Shown one piece after another: positions 46,768 to 58,744 of a stretch of 64,000 nucleotides of DNA. How positions within the stretch are numbered: the first letter of the stretch is position 1; each line of letters opens with the position of its first letter. Below the pieces are notes generated by a model that saw nothing but the letters and a program-made list of their open reading frames with translations, did no database searches and was not told the origin of the DNA. A program made the translations under genes and the position numbers. The DNA is from Nannocystis sp. (GTDB lineage: Bacteria > Myxococcota_A > Polyangia > Nannocystales > Nannocystaceae). The DNA is taken from the NCBI GenBank assembly GCA_016712315.1, contig JADJRG010000013.1, positions 937,501 through 1,001,500 on the forward strand. The letters run 5' to 3'.

Positions 46768-47682
46768 TCAAGCCGCGCCCGCGGCCGCGAGCCGCCGCAG
46801 CAGCGCGTCCACCAGCCGCTCTGCCGGCGCCGCGCGGCCGCGGAAGAACAGCGAAGGCTCGACCACCTCCAGCTCGTTGAGCACGAAGCGGCCCGCGTCG
46901 TCCCGCAGCAGATCGACGCGGGCGTACAGCGGCGGCCCCCCGCCCTCCAGCGTCGCCACCATCGCGCTCGCCTCCGCGATCAGCGCGGCCGGCGGGCTCC
47001 ACGGCTCATCACGCGCCCCGAAGTCGTCTTGCACGCGAAAGTCCCCCGCCACCGGGATCTTGCGCACCCCGTGGCTGAAGCCGCCGTCGATCAAAATTAT
47101 CGAGAATTCTCCCTCGCGCTCGACGCTCGGCAAGTAGCGCTGGATCGCCAGGTCTTCGCCTGGGAGCAGCCGATCGACGTGCGCCTGCGCCGCGCGCAGC
47201 CCCGCCGCGTCCGCGTCGAAGCGGATCGTCTCCCGCGAGCTCGCGCCGACCAGCGGCTTGATCAGCCCCTGCGGCCACCCCTCCGCCGCCATCACCGCCG
47301 CCACATCGACCACATCTGCCCGCGCCAGCCACCGCGTCGGCGCCAGCGTCGCGCCCGCCGCCTCCAGGTCCCGCAGGTAGCGCTTATGCGTGTTCCAGCG
47401 GACGAGGCCCGCCGAATTGAAGAGCCGCGTCTGCGCCTCGACCGCCGCGGCCCACCGGCAAAATTCTTCGCGGCGGCCCGAATAGTCCCACGTCGTACGG
47501 ATCAGGCAGCCGTCGAAGCGCGCCCAATCGATCGCCTCGTCGTCCCACGCCGCGATCGTCAGCGCGACCCCGCGGCCCTCGAGCGCCGCGTAGAGCGCCC
47601 GGTCGTCGACCTCCCACCCAGGCAGCGCGCGGCAGCTCGCGATCACCACCCGGGCGGCCCTCGACCTTCGGTCCTCGTGCAT
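46768..47682 (-). CDS. ATP-grasp family ligase (RimK/glutathione synthase-like)
   Basis: This 304-residue enzyme has the ATP-grasp layout: an N-terminal domain (RVVIASCRALPGWEVDDRALYAAL, DGCLIRTTWDYSGRREEFCRW), the ATP-binding Lys in GLIKPLVGASSRETI, the adenine-side QRYLPSVEREGEFSIILIDG and the metal-binding end YARVDLLRDDAGRFVLNELEVVEPSLFF. Enzymes of this type join a carboxylate to an amine or thiol through an acyl phosphate. The substrate is not predictable. It is divergent from ftsH across 92 bases. Confidence 0.85.
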   Translation of the reverse strand: MHEDRRSRAARVVIASCRALPGWEVDDRALYAALEGRGVALTIAAWDDEAIDWARFDGCLIRTTWDYSGRREEFCRWAAAVEAQTRLFNSAGLVRWNTHKRYLRDLEAAGATLAPTRWLARADVVDVAAVMAAEGWPQGLIKPLVGASSRETIRFDADAAGLRAAQAHVDRLLPGEDLAIQRYLPSVEREGEFSIILIDGGFSHGVRKIPVAGDFRVQDDFGARDEPWSPPAALIAEASAMVATLEGGGPPLYARVDLLRDDAGRFVLNELEVVEPSLFFRGRAAPAERLVDALLRRLAAAGAA

Positions 47683-47774
47683 CGCGCGGGATCCTAATGG
47701 ATCGTCCCCGCCCCGCGCGAGCCCGCGCCGGCGCCCTTGCGGCGCCTCGCCGCGCGGCTCATCCTCACGCCGCC

Positions 47775-49652
<1,878 letters not shown>

Positions 49653-49658
49653 GGCGCC

Positions 49659-50417
49659 TCAGGCGCGTACGCGGGCGAGCAGCGTCGAGATCTGCGCGGG
49701 GGTCAGCGCGACCCGCGGCAGGCCGCGGTAGAGGGCCGCCATATCGCGGCGCGGCGGCTCGTGGTTATGCGGCAGCGCGGGTGTGTCGAGCGAGTGCGGC
49801 GGAGGTCGCAGGAACTTCGCCTCCCAGGCGATCCCCAGGCGGCTCTCGCAGGAGCACGCGTTCTCGCGGTCGACGTGGCCGCAGCGCGACGGCAGGTAGT
49901 CATCGAGGCGCTTGCGCGCGCGCGTGAGCCGGACTCGGTACGCGCTCTCTTTGATCTCAAGCAGGTCGGCCGCGTCGGCGGGCGAGTAGCCGAGCATATC
50001 GGTGAGGATAAAAGAGAGCCTGATGCTCGGCGGCAGGCAGCCGATCACGCGGGTGAGGCAGGTGCGCTTGAGCTCCCACAGCAGCTCATGGATGTTGACC
50101 TCGACGCCCTCGGTGTCGAGCTCTCGCGTGAGATCGGAGCGGAGGATCGTGTCGAGGATCATGAAGCTCTGGGTGGTGCGGCGCCCCTCTACGTCCTCTT
50201 GCACGGGGGCGAGCGCGCGCGCGAAGCGGCCGAGGAGCGCGTCGTCGGGCTTGGCCGCGCCGAGGATCATCGCCGCGTGGGCGACCGCGTCATCGACGAG
50301 CTCGCCCACGGCTTTGAGGGCGTCGTCGCGGTCTCCGAGCATGTCATAGGCCAAGGCGTGGAGGCGGGGGAGCTCCTGCTCGAGGAGTTGGCGCATGGAC
50401 GTCGTTGTGTTCGCCAT
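49659..50417 (-). CDS. ECF sigma factor with C-terminal Cys-rich extension
   Basis: The 252-residue protein has a degenerate sigma region 2 (LEQELPRLHALAYDMLGDRDDAL) and a clear region 4 (LPPSIRLSFILTDMLGYSPADAADLLEIKESAYRVRLTRARKRL). After region 4 comes a Cys-containing segment (RCGHVDRENACSC) and about 60 further residues including LDTPALPHNHEPPRRDM. Similar Cys tails are known in some ECF groups and may bind metal or redox signals. No anti-sigma gene is adjacent. The start is uncertain: none of the ATGs at 50480, 50417 or 50396 has a good ribosome site. Confidence 0.78.
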   Translation of the reverse strand: MANTTTSMRQLLEQELPRLHALAYDMLGDRDDALKAVGELVDDAVAHAAMILGAAKPDDALLGRFARALAPVQEDVEGRRTTQSFMILDTILRSDLTRELDTEGVEVNIHELLWELKRTCLTRVIGCLPPSIRLSFILTDMLGYSPADAADLLEIKESAYRVRLTRARKRLDDYLPSRCGHVDRENACSCESRLGIAWEAKFLRPPPHSLDTPALPHNHEPPRRDMAALYRGLPRVALTPAQISTLLARVRA

Positions 50418-50565
50418 CGGGAGTCGGACCATGAGTACCACTGATGCACACGCCGGTGGCGCGCAAGTGGTCATGAACAAAGAGTTGTGTAGGCAACGTT
50501 TTTTACAGGCTCATCGCGGTCGGGTTGGAGCCGCGAGCACGCGCGTGAACCTGCTCGCAGGAATT

Positions 50566-53136
50566 TCACGACGGGGCCGCGTCATCGCGGGCGATCACCC
50601 ACGCCGCCACCAGCGCGTGGGACTCGAACCAGCCGTCGCCTTCGGGCCCGCGGCCGAGGCACAGCTCGATCGTCCCGTCGGCGCCGCGCACCTCGATCGC
50701 CACGAGGATCGCCCCCTCGGCCCGCTGCCGCGCCGCCACCCCTTCGAACGTACAGCGCCCCGCGGGCCCGCGCCCGGGCTCCATCCGCAGCAGCGACTGC
50801 CCCCACGGCCCCAGCAGCTCCGCGTACACCGCGTCGAAGTTGGGCACCACCACCGCTTGGAACAGGAACAACGAGCGCAGCGAGTGCAGCGAGATCACCT
50901 GCACGTCCGCGCGGCCGCGGCGCTCGTAGTGTTGACGGAGCCGCCGCGCCAGCTCCGGGTCGGCCAGCTCGGCCAGCACCTGCGGCCGCCGCTCGCGCTC
51001 GCCCAGCAGCGCCTCCAGCTTCATCAACGACTTTGAGATCGCCGGGTCTGAGTGCTCCCGCTCGCTCGCCAGCAGGATCACCACGTCGATCGCGTCGACC
51101 CCGCCGAAGCCGCGCGGCAGCGCCATCAACTGGCGAGACGACGTGAAGTCGCCGATCGCCACGTGGATCGTGCCCAGCCGCTCCTCCCCCCGCCGCACCT
51201 CCAAGATCCCCTCGCCCACCGCCTCAAACACCCCGTGGCGGGCCGGCAGGCGCCCGCTCTTCACCAAGTTGCTGTGCGCGTCGAAGTGATCGAGCGCCGC
51301 CGCGCGCGCCGCGACGTCGCCCACCATCACCAAGATCTCCGCCGTCGGCGAGGCCATCACGATCGCCTCACACAGGCTCACCGTCGCCGAACGAAACCCG
51401 CACAGCAGCGACCGCCGCGGCGCCGCCGTCGGCGCGCGCATCAGCGGCGGCGCCGCCACCTCCGCCGACGCTGGCCGCGGCGCTGGCGCCGCCTCGCGCA
51501 GCGACTCCGCGAAGTCACGCACCGCCTCGAAGTGCGGCGCCAAGGCGACGAAGCCGCGATACGGGGTGACCGCCGCCGCCGCGGTCGCCCTGCCCCCCGG
51601 GTTGATACACACCCGCACGTCCGCCGCCGCGTGGCTGAACCCGTCCCCTGGCAGCAGCAGCCCGACCGGGATGATCGGCCGGCCATCAGCCCGCTGGAGC
51701 AGCGCCGCCATCGCCGCCGCCGGCGCCTGCGGCTCGATCAGCGAGCGCTCGCAGGTGAACGCCAGCCCTGGCACGTCGAAGAAGCACGTATAGAGGTCAT
51801 AGCCGTCGCTCGCCAGCAGCGCCTCGAGCAGGCGCACCCCGCCGCGCTGGCGGATCGCGCACGCCACGAACAGCGCGATCAGCCGCTCGGTCGGCACGAT
51901 GAAGGCCCGCGCCTGGTTGCCGGCGATCGCCGCCCGCGCCGCCGGGATCGCCCCCTCGTCCACCACCTCGGCGATCAAGAGCTGCGGTCGGCGCGGGCGA
52001 GGGCTCCGCGGCTGCGCCTCCGCGATCGTCAACAAGATCTGCAGCGTCTCCGCGTCTGGGTCGGGCGCGCTGTGGTCCGCGAGCAGCATCACCCGCTGCG
52101 CCTGCTGCATGTCCGTGCGCCGCAGCAGCGCCGCGTCGTCGCTCGTCCACGGCCGGTAGACGACGCTCGCCAGCTCCCCGCGGCGGAGGAATTCAGGCGG
52201 CTCATTGCCGCGCCCGACCACCACATAGCGGCGCGCCCGCGCGCGCCGCGTGTTGTGCAGCAGCTCCCCGAACCACCGCCGCGACAGCCCCCCCTCTGGC
52301 ACCCATTTTTGGTAATAGCGCGTCAGCTCGCTGAGGAGCTGCTGGCTCGCCTGGTTCATGTGCACGATCACCGTGTGCCCGCGCAGCCCTGGCTCGCGCA
52401 GGCTCGACAGCTCCATCAGCTCGCGCACCACGTCGGTGCCCAAGCCAATCAAGAACGACACCAAGAAGAGCCCGAACACCGTCAGCCCGACGCTCACCAC
52501 CATCGCCGTCACCTCGAACGGCGACGAGATCATGTTCCCCGGGTCTTGCACCTGGCGAAACGCCCACCACAGCAGCACCAAGAACGAGCGGTCGTTGCTC
52601 GAGTATTGCCCGTCGCCGTCGAAGTCGACCCCCTCCGCCGACTGATCCGCGATGTGCTCGATGATCACCGCCCCGCTGAACGACAGCGCCAGCACCACCG
52701 CGCCCATCAGCATGATCTGCCGCGCCCGCTCGCGCCGCGCCATCACCGTCCACACGTCGCGCGCCAGCGGCGCCCAATAGCCGAGCAGCAGCAGCATCCG
52801 GCTCAAGCGGAAGAGCCGGAAGAACCGGTTCGACGCCGCCTCGCCGTCGCTGAGCGGCAGGAACGAGATCAGCGCCGCCAGGTCGAGCAGCAGCAGCAGC
52901 ACGTCGCCCACGGCCGGCAGCCGCCACTCGCCGCGCTCCGCCCCGCGAAAGAGCAGCAGCCCCCGGCAAGCCAGCTCGAGCCCGAACACCAGCAAGAACA
53001 CGCCGTCGAGCCGCTCCACCCACGGGTACGGCAGCAGGCTGACGATGATGCAGGCGCTCAGCAGCAGCCGCACCTCCACGCGCCCGAGCAGCCCGCGCAG
53101 CCGCACCGACAAGGAGGCGAGCTTGGTCCTCGGCAT
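50566..53136 (-). CDS. CASTOR/POLLUX-like ion channel with voltage-sensor-like helix
   Basis: The 856-residue protein has an N-terminal channel domain and two cytoplasmic Rossmann-type RCK/TrkA-N regions. Residues 20-130 contain four hydrophobic segments; the fourth has Arg104, Arg107, Arg110 and Arg113 at three-residue spacing, like S4 of voltage sensors. The pore region (about 184-235) has VQDPGN where plant CASTOR/POLLUX have A-D-A/S-G-N. Just before the pore, residues 171-182 (DFDGDGQYSSND) form an EF-hand-like Ca loop. The RCK part begins GHTVIVHMNQASQQLLSEL, and a second begins near LLCGFRSATVSLCEAIVMA. The start at 53136 is the first Met after a low-complexity stretch; it is divergent from aroA. 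Confidence 0.82.
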   Translation of the reverse strand: MPRTKLASLSVRLRGLLGRVEVRLLLSACIIVSLLPYPWVERLDGVFLLVFGLELACRGLLLFRGAERGEWRLPAVGDVLLLLLDLAALISFLPLSDGEAASNRFFRLFRLSRMLLLLGYWAPLARDVWTVMARRERARQIMLMGAVVLALSFSGAVIIEHIADQSAEGVDFDGDGQYSSNDRSFLVLLWWAFRQVQDPGNMISSPFEVTAMVVSVGLTVFGLFLVSFLIGLGTDVVRELMELSSLREPGLRGHTVIVHMNQASQQLLSELTRYYQKWVPEGGLSRRWFGELLHNTRRARARRYVVVGRGNEPPEFLRRGELASVVYRPWTSDDAALLRRTDMQQAQRVMLLADHSAPDPDAETLQILLTIAEAQPRSPRPRRPQLLIAEVVDEGAIPAARAAIAGNQARAFIVPTERLIALFVACAIRQRGGVRLLEALLASDGYDLYTCFFDVPGLAFTCERSLIEPQAPAAAMAALLQRADGRPIIPVGLLLPGDGFSHAAADVRVCINPGGRATAAAAVTPYRGFVALAPHFEAVRDFAESLREAAPAPRPASAEVAAPPLMRAPTAAPRRSLLCGFRSATVSLCEAIVMASPTAEILVMVGDVAARAAALDHFDAHSNLVKSGRLPARHGVFEAVGEGILEVRRGEERLGTIHVAIGDFTSSRQLMALPRGFGGVDAIDVVILLASEREHSDPAISKSLMKLEALLGERERRPQVLAELADPELARRLRQHYERRGRADVQVISLHSLRSLFLFQAVVVPNFDAVYAELLGPWGQSLLRMEPGRGPAGRCTFEGVAARQRAEGAILVAIEVRGADGTIELCLGRGPEGDGWFESHALVAAWVIARDDAAPS

Positions 53137-53223
53137 CGCCCGCGATGATAGTCCGAACGCCGCCCGGGCACGCACGCCGCGGCGGCTAGGCCTCGCGCTC
53201 GTCCGCGCGTAAGCTGCCCGCCG

Positions 53224-54537
53224 ATGGCGCCTCCCTCGATCACGATCCGGCCGCCCGCGCCGTTCACGCGCACCATCACGATCCCCGGCTCCAAGAGCCT
53301 CACCAACCGCGCCCTCCTGCTCGCCGCCCTCGCACGCGGCACAACGACCCTCCGCGGCGCCCTCGACTCCGAGGACACCGTCGTCATGCACCGCGCCCTC
53401 GAGCGCCTCGGCGCCGTCATCCACCAGGGCCCCGCCGAAGATCGACGCACCATCATCGGCCTAGGCGGCGCCCCTCGCAGCCTCAGCGACCCCCTGGGGC
53501 CGCTGCACGTCGGCGACGCCGGCACCGCCGCGCGCTTCCTCAGCGCCGTCCTCGCCGCCTCGCCGCTGTGCGCCGTCCTCGACGGCAGCCCGCGCATGCG
53601 CGAGCGGCCCATGCGCGAGCTCCTCATCGCGCTCCGTCGACAAGGCGCCGAGATCAAGGACCTCGGCGCCCCTGGTCACCTACCCGCGCGGATCTGTGGC
53701 CCCGCCGCGGGCCTCGTCGGCGGCGAGCACCGCCTCGCCCGCCCGCCCAGCTCGCAATTCATCTCCGCCCTCATCTTCGCCGCCGCCCTCGCCCGCGCCC
53801 CCACCCGCGTCGTGCTCGAGGCCGGCACCCCCGCGAGACCCTACGTCGACATGACCCTCGCCCTGCTGCGCCGCTTCGGCGGCAGCGGCGCCTGGCTCGA
53901 CCCCAGCGTCATCCACATCGAGCCCACCCCCCTCCACGCCGTCGACCTCGACATCGAGCCCGACGCCTCCTCCGCCAGCTATTTTTTGGCCTTGGCCGCG
54001 ATCTACGGCGGCGACGTCACGATCCCCCAGCTCGGCGCCGCCAGCCTCCAGGGAGATGCCCGCTTCATCGACGTCTTGGCCGCCATGGGCGCCGAGGTCG
54101 AGCAGACCGCCACCACCACGCGGGCGCGCGGCCGCGGCCCCTTACGCGGCGTCGACCTCGACCTCAGCGCCATGCCCGACATGGCCCTCACCCTCGCCGT
54201 CACCGCCCTGCACGCCCGCGGCCCCACCCGGATCCGCGGCGTCGGCCTGCTCCGCCACCACGAGAGCGATCGCCTCGCCGCCGCCGCGACCGAGCTGCGC
54301 CGCCTCGGCGCCGTCGTCGTCGAGCACGACGACGGCCTCACCATCGAGCCGCCCGCGCGCGCCCCGTCCGCGCAGCACGACGCGCGCGAGCTCGAGATCC
54401 ACACCTACAACGATCACCGCATGGCCATGGCCTTCTCCCTCGCCGGCCAGGTCTCGATCCGCGCCCCGAGCTGCGTCGACAAGACCTTCCCCGGCTACTT
54501 TGATCTCTTAGGACAGCTCGACATGGTGCCCCGATGA
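53224..54537 (+). CDS. aroA: 3-phosphoshikimate 1-carboxyvinyltransferase (EPSP synthase)
   Basis: AroA joins phosphoenolpyruvate and shikimate-3-phosphate in the shikimate pathway. The 437-residue protein has PGSKSLTNRALLLAALA (with the catalytic Lys), HVGDAGTAARFL, DGSPRMRERPM, SSQFISALIFAA, MPDMALTLAVTAL and YNDHRMAMAFSLAG. All main substrate-binding motifs are present. Its stop overlaps the next start in ATGA, so it is translationally coupled to the methyltransferase gene at 54534. Confidence 0.95.
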   Translation: MAPPSITIRPPAPFTRTITIPGSKSLTNRALLLAALARGTTTLRGALDSEDTVVMHRALERLGAVIHQGPAEDRRTIIGLGGAPRSLSDPLGPLHVGDAGTAARFLSAVLAASPLCAVLDGSPRMRERPMRELLIALRRQGAEIKDLGAPGHLPARICGPAAGLVGGEHRLARPPSSQFISALIFAAALARAPTRVVLEAGTPARPYVDMTLALLRRFGGSGAWLDPSVIHIEPTPLHAVDLDIEPDASSASYFLALAAIYGGDVTIPQLGAASLQGDARFIDVLAAMGAEVEQTATTTRARGRGPLRGVDLDLSAMPDMALTLAVTALHARGPTRIRGVGLLRHHESDRLAAAATELRRLGAVVVEHDDGLTIEPPARAPSAQHDARELEIHTYNDHRMAMAFSLAGQVSIRAPSCVDKTFPGYFDLLGQLDMVPR

Positions 54538-55862
54538 CCCTCCACCAAGGCGACCCCATCACCCTCGAGATCACCGGCCTCAGCCGCGAAGGCGACGGCC
54601 TCGCCGCGCACGAGGGCCTCGAGATCGTCGCCCCCGGCCTCTACCCTGGCGAGCTCGCCCAGCTGACGATCCTCCACCGCGAGCGCCACCGCCCGCGCGC
54701 CCACGCCGCCCTCGCCCAGCTCCTGCGCGCCCACCCTGCCCGCCGCCCGCCGCCGTGCCCCGCCCACAGCGACGCCGCCGGCCGCTGCACCGGCTGCGCC
54801 TGGTCGACCCTCAGCGAGCCCGCCCAACGATCGTTGAAGCGCGAGTCCCTCAGCCGCCTCTTCGGACAGGAGCTAGAAGACCTGGTCTATGAGCCAGGCG
54901 GAGAGTTCGGCTATCGCCGCTCGAGCAAGCGCGTCGTCGGCGGCGCCACCGGGGCGCTGCGCCTCGGCTCCTACGTCCGCGGCGGCCACGAGGTCGCCGC
55001 CATGTCCGGCTGCCTCATCGAGGACCCCGCGATCACCGCCGCCGCCGACGAGCTCGAGCGCGCCGCCAACGACCTCTTCATCCAGCCCTACGACGAGGCC
55101 CGTCGACGCGGCGATCTCCGCTACGTCTGGTTCAAGAGCGACGGCCAGCGCGTGCTCCTCACCCTGATCACCGCCGCCGCGCCCAGCCGCGCCGCCGATC
55201 TCTTGCCCGCCGCCCTCAACCTCCCCGCCGGGATCGCCTGGAGCGTCCAGTCCAGCGCCAGCAACGCGATCCGCGGCGCCGCCCCCGTCACGATCTTGCG
55301 CGGCGCAGCCACGCTCACCGCCCAGCTCGCCGGGGGCGATTATTCGCGAGAGATCGGCCCCCTGGGCTTTTTACAGCCCAACCCCCGCGTCATCGAGCGC
55401 GCCTACCAGGACCTCATCGCCGACCCCACGGGCGCCCCGCTCCACGGCCAGCTCGCCCTCGATCTCTACGCCGGCGACGGCGTCACCACCGCGCTGCTGC
55501 GCCGCGAACACAGGTTCCACGCGGTGATCCCCTGCGAGTCGTTCGCAGAGAGCGCCGAGCGCCTCGGCGTCGCGCCCCTCCCGGTCGCCGATTTTTTAAA
55601 GGAGCAGCTCGCGGGCGCCCCCCGGGGGCGCCCCGAGCTCGTGATCGCCAACCCGCCCCGCGCCGGCCTCGGCCACGAGGTGTGCGAGCTGCTCGGCGCG
55701 CTCGCGCCCCCGCGCCTGCACATCATGAGCTGCGGCCCTGCGGCCCTCGCCCGCGACCTATCCGAGCTCTGCGCCCGCGGCTACCACCTCCAGCGGGTGC
55801 GCGCCTACGACACCTTGCCCCAGACCCCCCACGTCGAGCTGGTCGCCTGGCTACGCCGCTGA
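54534..55862 (+). CDS. TrmA/RlmD-family RNA (uracil-5)-methyltransferase
   Basis: This 442-residue S-adenosylmethionine enzyme has an N-terminal TRAM-like RNA-binding domain (ITLEITGLSREGDGLA), Cys residues suited to an iron-sulfur cluster (PCPAHSDAAGRCTGCAW), and the catalytic domain with LDLYAGDGVTTALL, ANPPRAGLG and the nucleophilic Cys in IMSCGPAALARDL. The PQTPHVE end supplies the general base Glu. It methylates uracil in tRNA or 23S rRNA; TrmA, RlmC and RlmD cannot be told apart by eye. It overlaps aroA by four bases. Confidence 0.87.
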   Translation: MTLHQGDPITLEITGLSREGDGLAAHEGLEIVAPGLYPGELAQLTILHRERHRPRAHAALAQLLRAHPARRPPPCPAHSDAAGRCTGCAWSTLSEPAQRSLKRESLSRLFGQELEDLVYEPGGEFGYRRSSKRVVGGATGALRLGSYVRGGHEVAAMSGCLIEDPAITAAADELERAANDLFIQPYDEARRRGDLRYVWFKSDGQRVLLTLITAAAPSRAADLLPAALNLPAGIAWSVQSSASNAIRGAAPVTILRGAATLTAQLAGGDYSREIGPLGFLQPNPRVIERAYQDLIADPTGAPLHGQLALDLYAGDGVTTALLRREHRFHAVIPCESFAESAERLGVAPLPVADFLKEQLAGAPRGRPELVIANPPRAGLGHEVCELLGALAPPRLHIMSCGPAALARDLSELCARGYHLQRVRAYDTLPQTPHVELVAWLRR

Positions 55863-55892
55863 GCCTCTCGCTCACCTTCAGTTGCCACAATT

Positions 55893-55903
55893 TTGCACCG
55901 CAA
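55893..55903. promoter_or_regulatory. Candidate PhaR operator (TTGC-N3-GCAA)
   Basis: A perfect inverted repeat TTGCACCGCAA lies 47 bases upstream of the phaR GTG, in an AT-richer spot of the 88-base gap. TGC-N3-GCA is the core also found at 56661-56675. PhaR proteins bind TGC/GCA-type sites near their own genes, so autoregulation is plausible (inference). Confidence 0.45.
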
Positions 55904-55950
55904 CAAACGGCGCTTGTCGCCGCTACGCCCGCTCTGATAAGCCTGCTCGG

Positions 55951-56472
55951 GTGCTTCTTATTAAAAAATACGGCAACCGTCGCCTCTACGACACCGAGGC
56001 GAGCCGTTACATCACCCTCGAGGAGCTCGCGCGGCAGATCCGCGACGGCATCGACGTCCAGGTCATCGACGCCAAGACCGGCCACGACCTCACCCAATCC
56101 ACCCTCGCGCAGATCATCTTGGAGGGGAGAGGCGCGGCCAAGCTCTTGCCCGTGCCGCTGCTGGCGCAGCTCATCCGCATGCGAGACGACGCGCTCGCCG
56201 ACTTTTTTGGCCGCTACGTCACCTGGGCCTTAGAGGTCTACCTCCGCCTGCGCAGCGGCGGCCGCCTGCTCCCCTTCGATCCCTTCGTCGGCCTCAGCCT
56301 CGCCCCGCCCGTCCTGCTCAGCCGCCTCTTCAGCCGCGGCGAGCCCAGCCCGCCGCCTGCCCCCGCCGCCGACCCGAGCCCCGACGAAGAGCCGCCCAGC
56401 ACCGAAGCCGAGCTCGCCCAGCTCCGCCGCGAGCTCGAAGATCTCAAGCGCACCGTCGCCGGCCTCACCTGA
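55951..56472 (+). CDS. phaR: Polyhydroxyalkanoate synthesis repressor PhaR
   Basis: The 173-residue protein has the PHB/PHA accumulation regulator DNA-binding domain at its N-terminus: IKKYGNRRLYDTEASRYITLEELA and DVQVIDAKTGHDLTQSTLAQII. A PHB-granule-binding type region follows (LIRMRDDALADFFGRYVTWAL), then a Pro-rich linker and a short coiled coil (ELAQLRRELEDLKRTV). PhaR represses phasin and PHA genes and is released when it binds PHA. The frame is open back to a TTG at 55882, but the GTG at 55951 fits the family and leaves a palindrome upstream. Confidence 0.92.
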   Translation: MLLIKKYGNRRLYDTEASRYITLEELARQIRDGIDVQVIDAKTGHDLTQSTLAQIILEGRGAAKLLPVPLLAQLIRMRDDALADFFGRYVTWALEVYLRLRSGGRLLPFDPFVGLSLAPPVLLSRLFSRGEPSPPPAPAADPSPDEEPPSTEAELAQLRRELEDLKRTVAGLT

Positions 56473-56781
56473 TCCGCCCCCCCTGTGCGGATGCTGCACC
56501 TGCACAACGACGCGCCACTTCTCGCTCAAATTACGCAAAAATGAGGCGCGGCCGCCCGGCCCTCCCGCGCCTCTCGCTCCCGCCCCAGGGCCCCGGAGTG
56601 GCCCCTCTCTCCGCATTCACGCGTAGCGCGCGCGAACAAACACTGCGACCCACGGATTTATTGTGCGTCGCACAAAAATTCCTTGCCCGACCCAGGCCAC
56701 CCGCCTACCATGCTCCCCGTCGTTCGACGCGACCCGTCCGGTTAAACTGCCGCCAGGACCTGAAGGAGTTCTTCAAAGAGC
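56473..56781. other. 309-base intergenic region before the PHA operon
   Basis: No gene is seen here. It is less GC-rich than its surroundings around 56510-56700, includes the palindrome at 56661-56675 and the ribosome site AAGGAG at 56763-56768, and probably holds the promoter of the acyl-CoA ligase-phaE-phaC operon. I could not place a confident -35/-10 pair. Confidence 0.6.
56661..56675. promoter_or_regulatory. Perfect 15-base palindrome, candidate PhaR operator
   Basis: TTGTGCG and CGCACAA are separated by one T, giving a seven-base perfect inverted repeat with TGC-N3-GCA at its centre. It lies 106 bases upstream of the acyl-CoA ligase ATG and shares its core with the site upstream of phaR. 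Position and symmetry suit a repressor site. Confidence 0.55.
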
Positions 56782-58293
<1,512 letters not shown>

Positions 58294-58312
58294 GCGGAGA
58301 TGGAGCGTCATC

Positions 58313-58744
58313 ATGACCCACACGAGCGCCATGACCATGAGTGAAGCCGAAGCCAAAGCGCCCCCCAACCTGCTCACCCGCCTCGTCCGCCTGGTCGGCC
58401 ACCTCACCGACCCGAAGACCGCGCCGGGGAGGCTCTTCACCGCCTTCGAGCGCCGCTCCACCGCCCTCTTCGGCAAGCTCGCGACCAACGAGCGTTACCT
58501 GCGCTTCGCCGGACGTGGCCTTGAGGCCAGCTTCAACCTCCGCCGCGGCGGGATCGAGGCCACCGAGGAGCTCCTCCACCTCATGCGCCTGCCCGCCGTC
58601 TCCGAGGTCAACGAGCTCCGCTACCAGGTGCGCTCCCTACACGACCGCCTCGAGGTCACCAACTCCCAGCTCGAGCTCGCCCTCGCCCTGCTGGAGCGCA
58701 TGGAGAAGCGCGCCCACGCCGCGGGAGAGGAGCCCCGCCAATGA
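58313..58744 (+). CDS. phaE: Short PhaE-like subunit of class III PHA synthase
   Basis: The 143-residue protein is mostly helical. Its C-terminal part (LLHLMRLPAVSEVNELRYQVRSLHDRLEV) resembles the end of PhaE, which has LPxRSEVDxLxxRxxELxR, followed by a coiled coil. Classical PhaE is about 360 residues, so this is a much shorter form; a phasin is the alternative. The link to PHA is supported by a four-base ATGA overlap with phaC. The ATG at 58313 was chosen because upstream in-frame sequence overlaps the ligase gene. Confidence 0.7.
   Translation: MTHTSAMTMSEAEAKAPPNLLTRLVRLVGHLTDPKTAPGRLFTAFERRSTALFGKLATNERYLRFAGRGLEASFNLRRGGIEATEELLHLMRLPAVSEVNELRYQVRSLHDRLEVTNSQLELALALLERMEKRAHAAGEEPRQ

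Noticed and set aside
50472..50608. Possible small plus-strand gene starting at ATG 50472 (MNKELCRQRFLQAHRGRVG)
   Set aside because: It has no ribosome site, no recognisable family, and its frame runs on into antisense of the channel gene. I kept only the TTTTTACAG motif inside it as an observation.
51052..53148. Long plus-strand open frame of about 700 codons over the ion channel gene
   Set aside because: It is an Arg/Pro/His/Gln-rich antisense shadow; the minus-strand channel has clear transmembrane and RCK structure.
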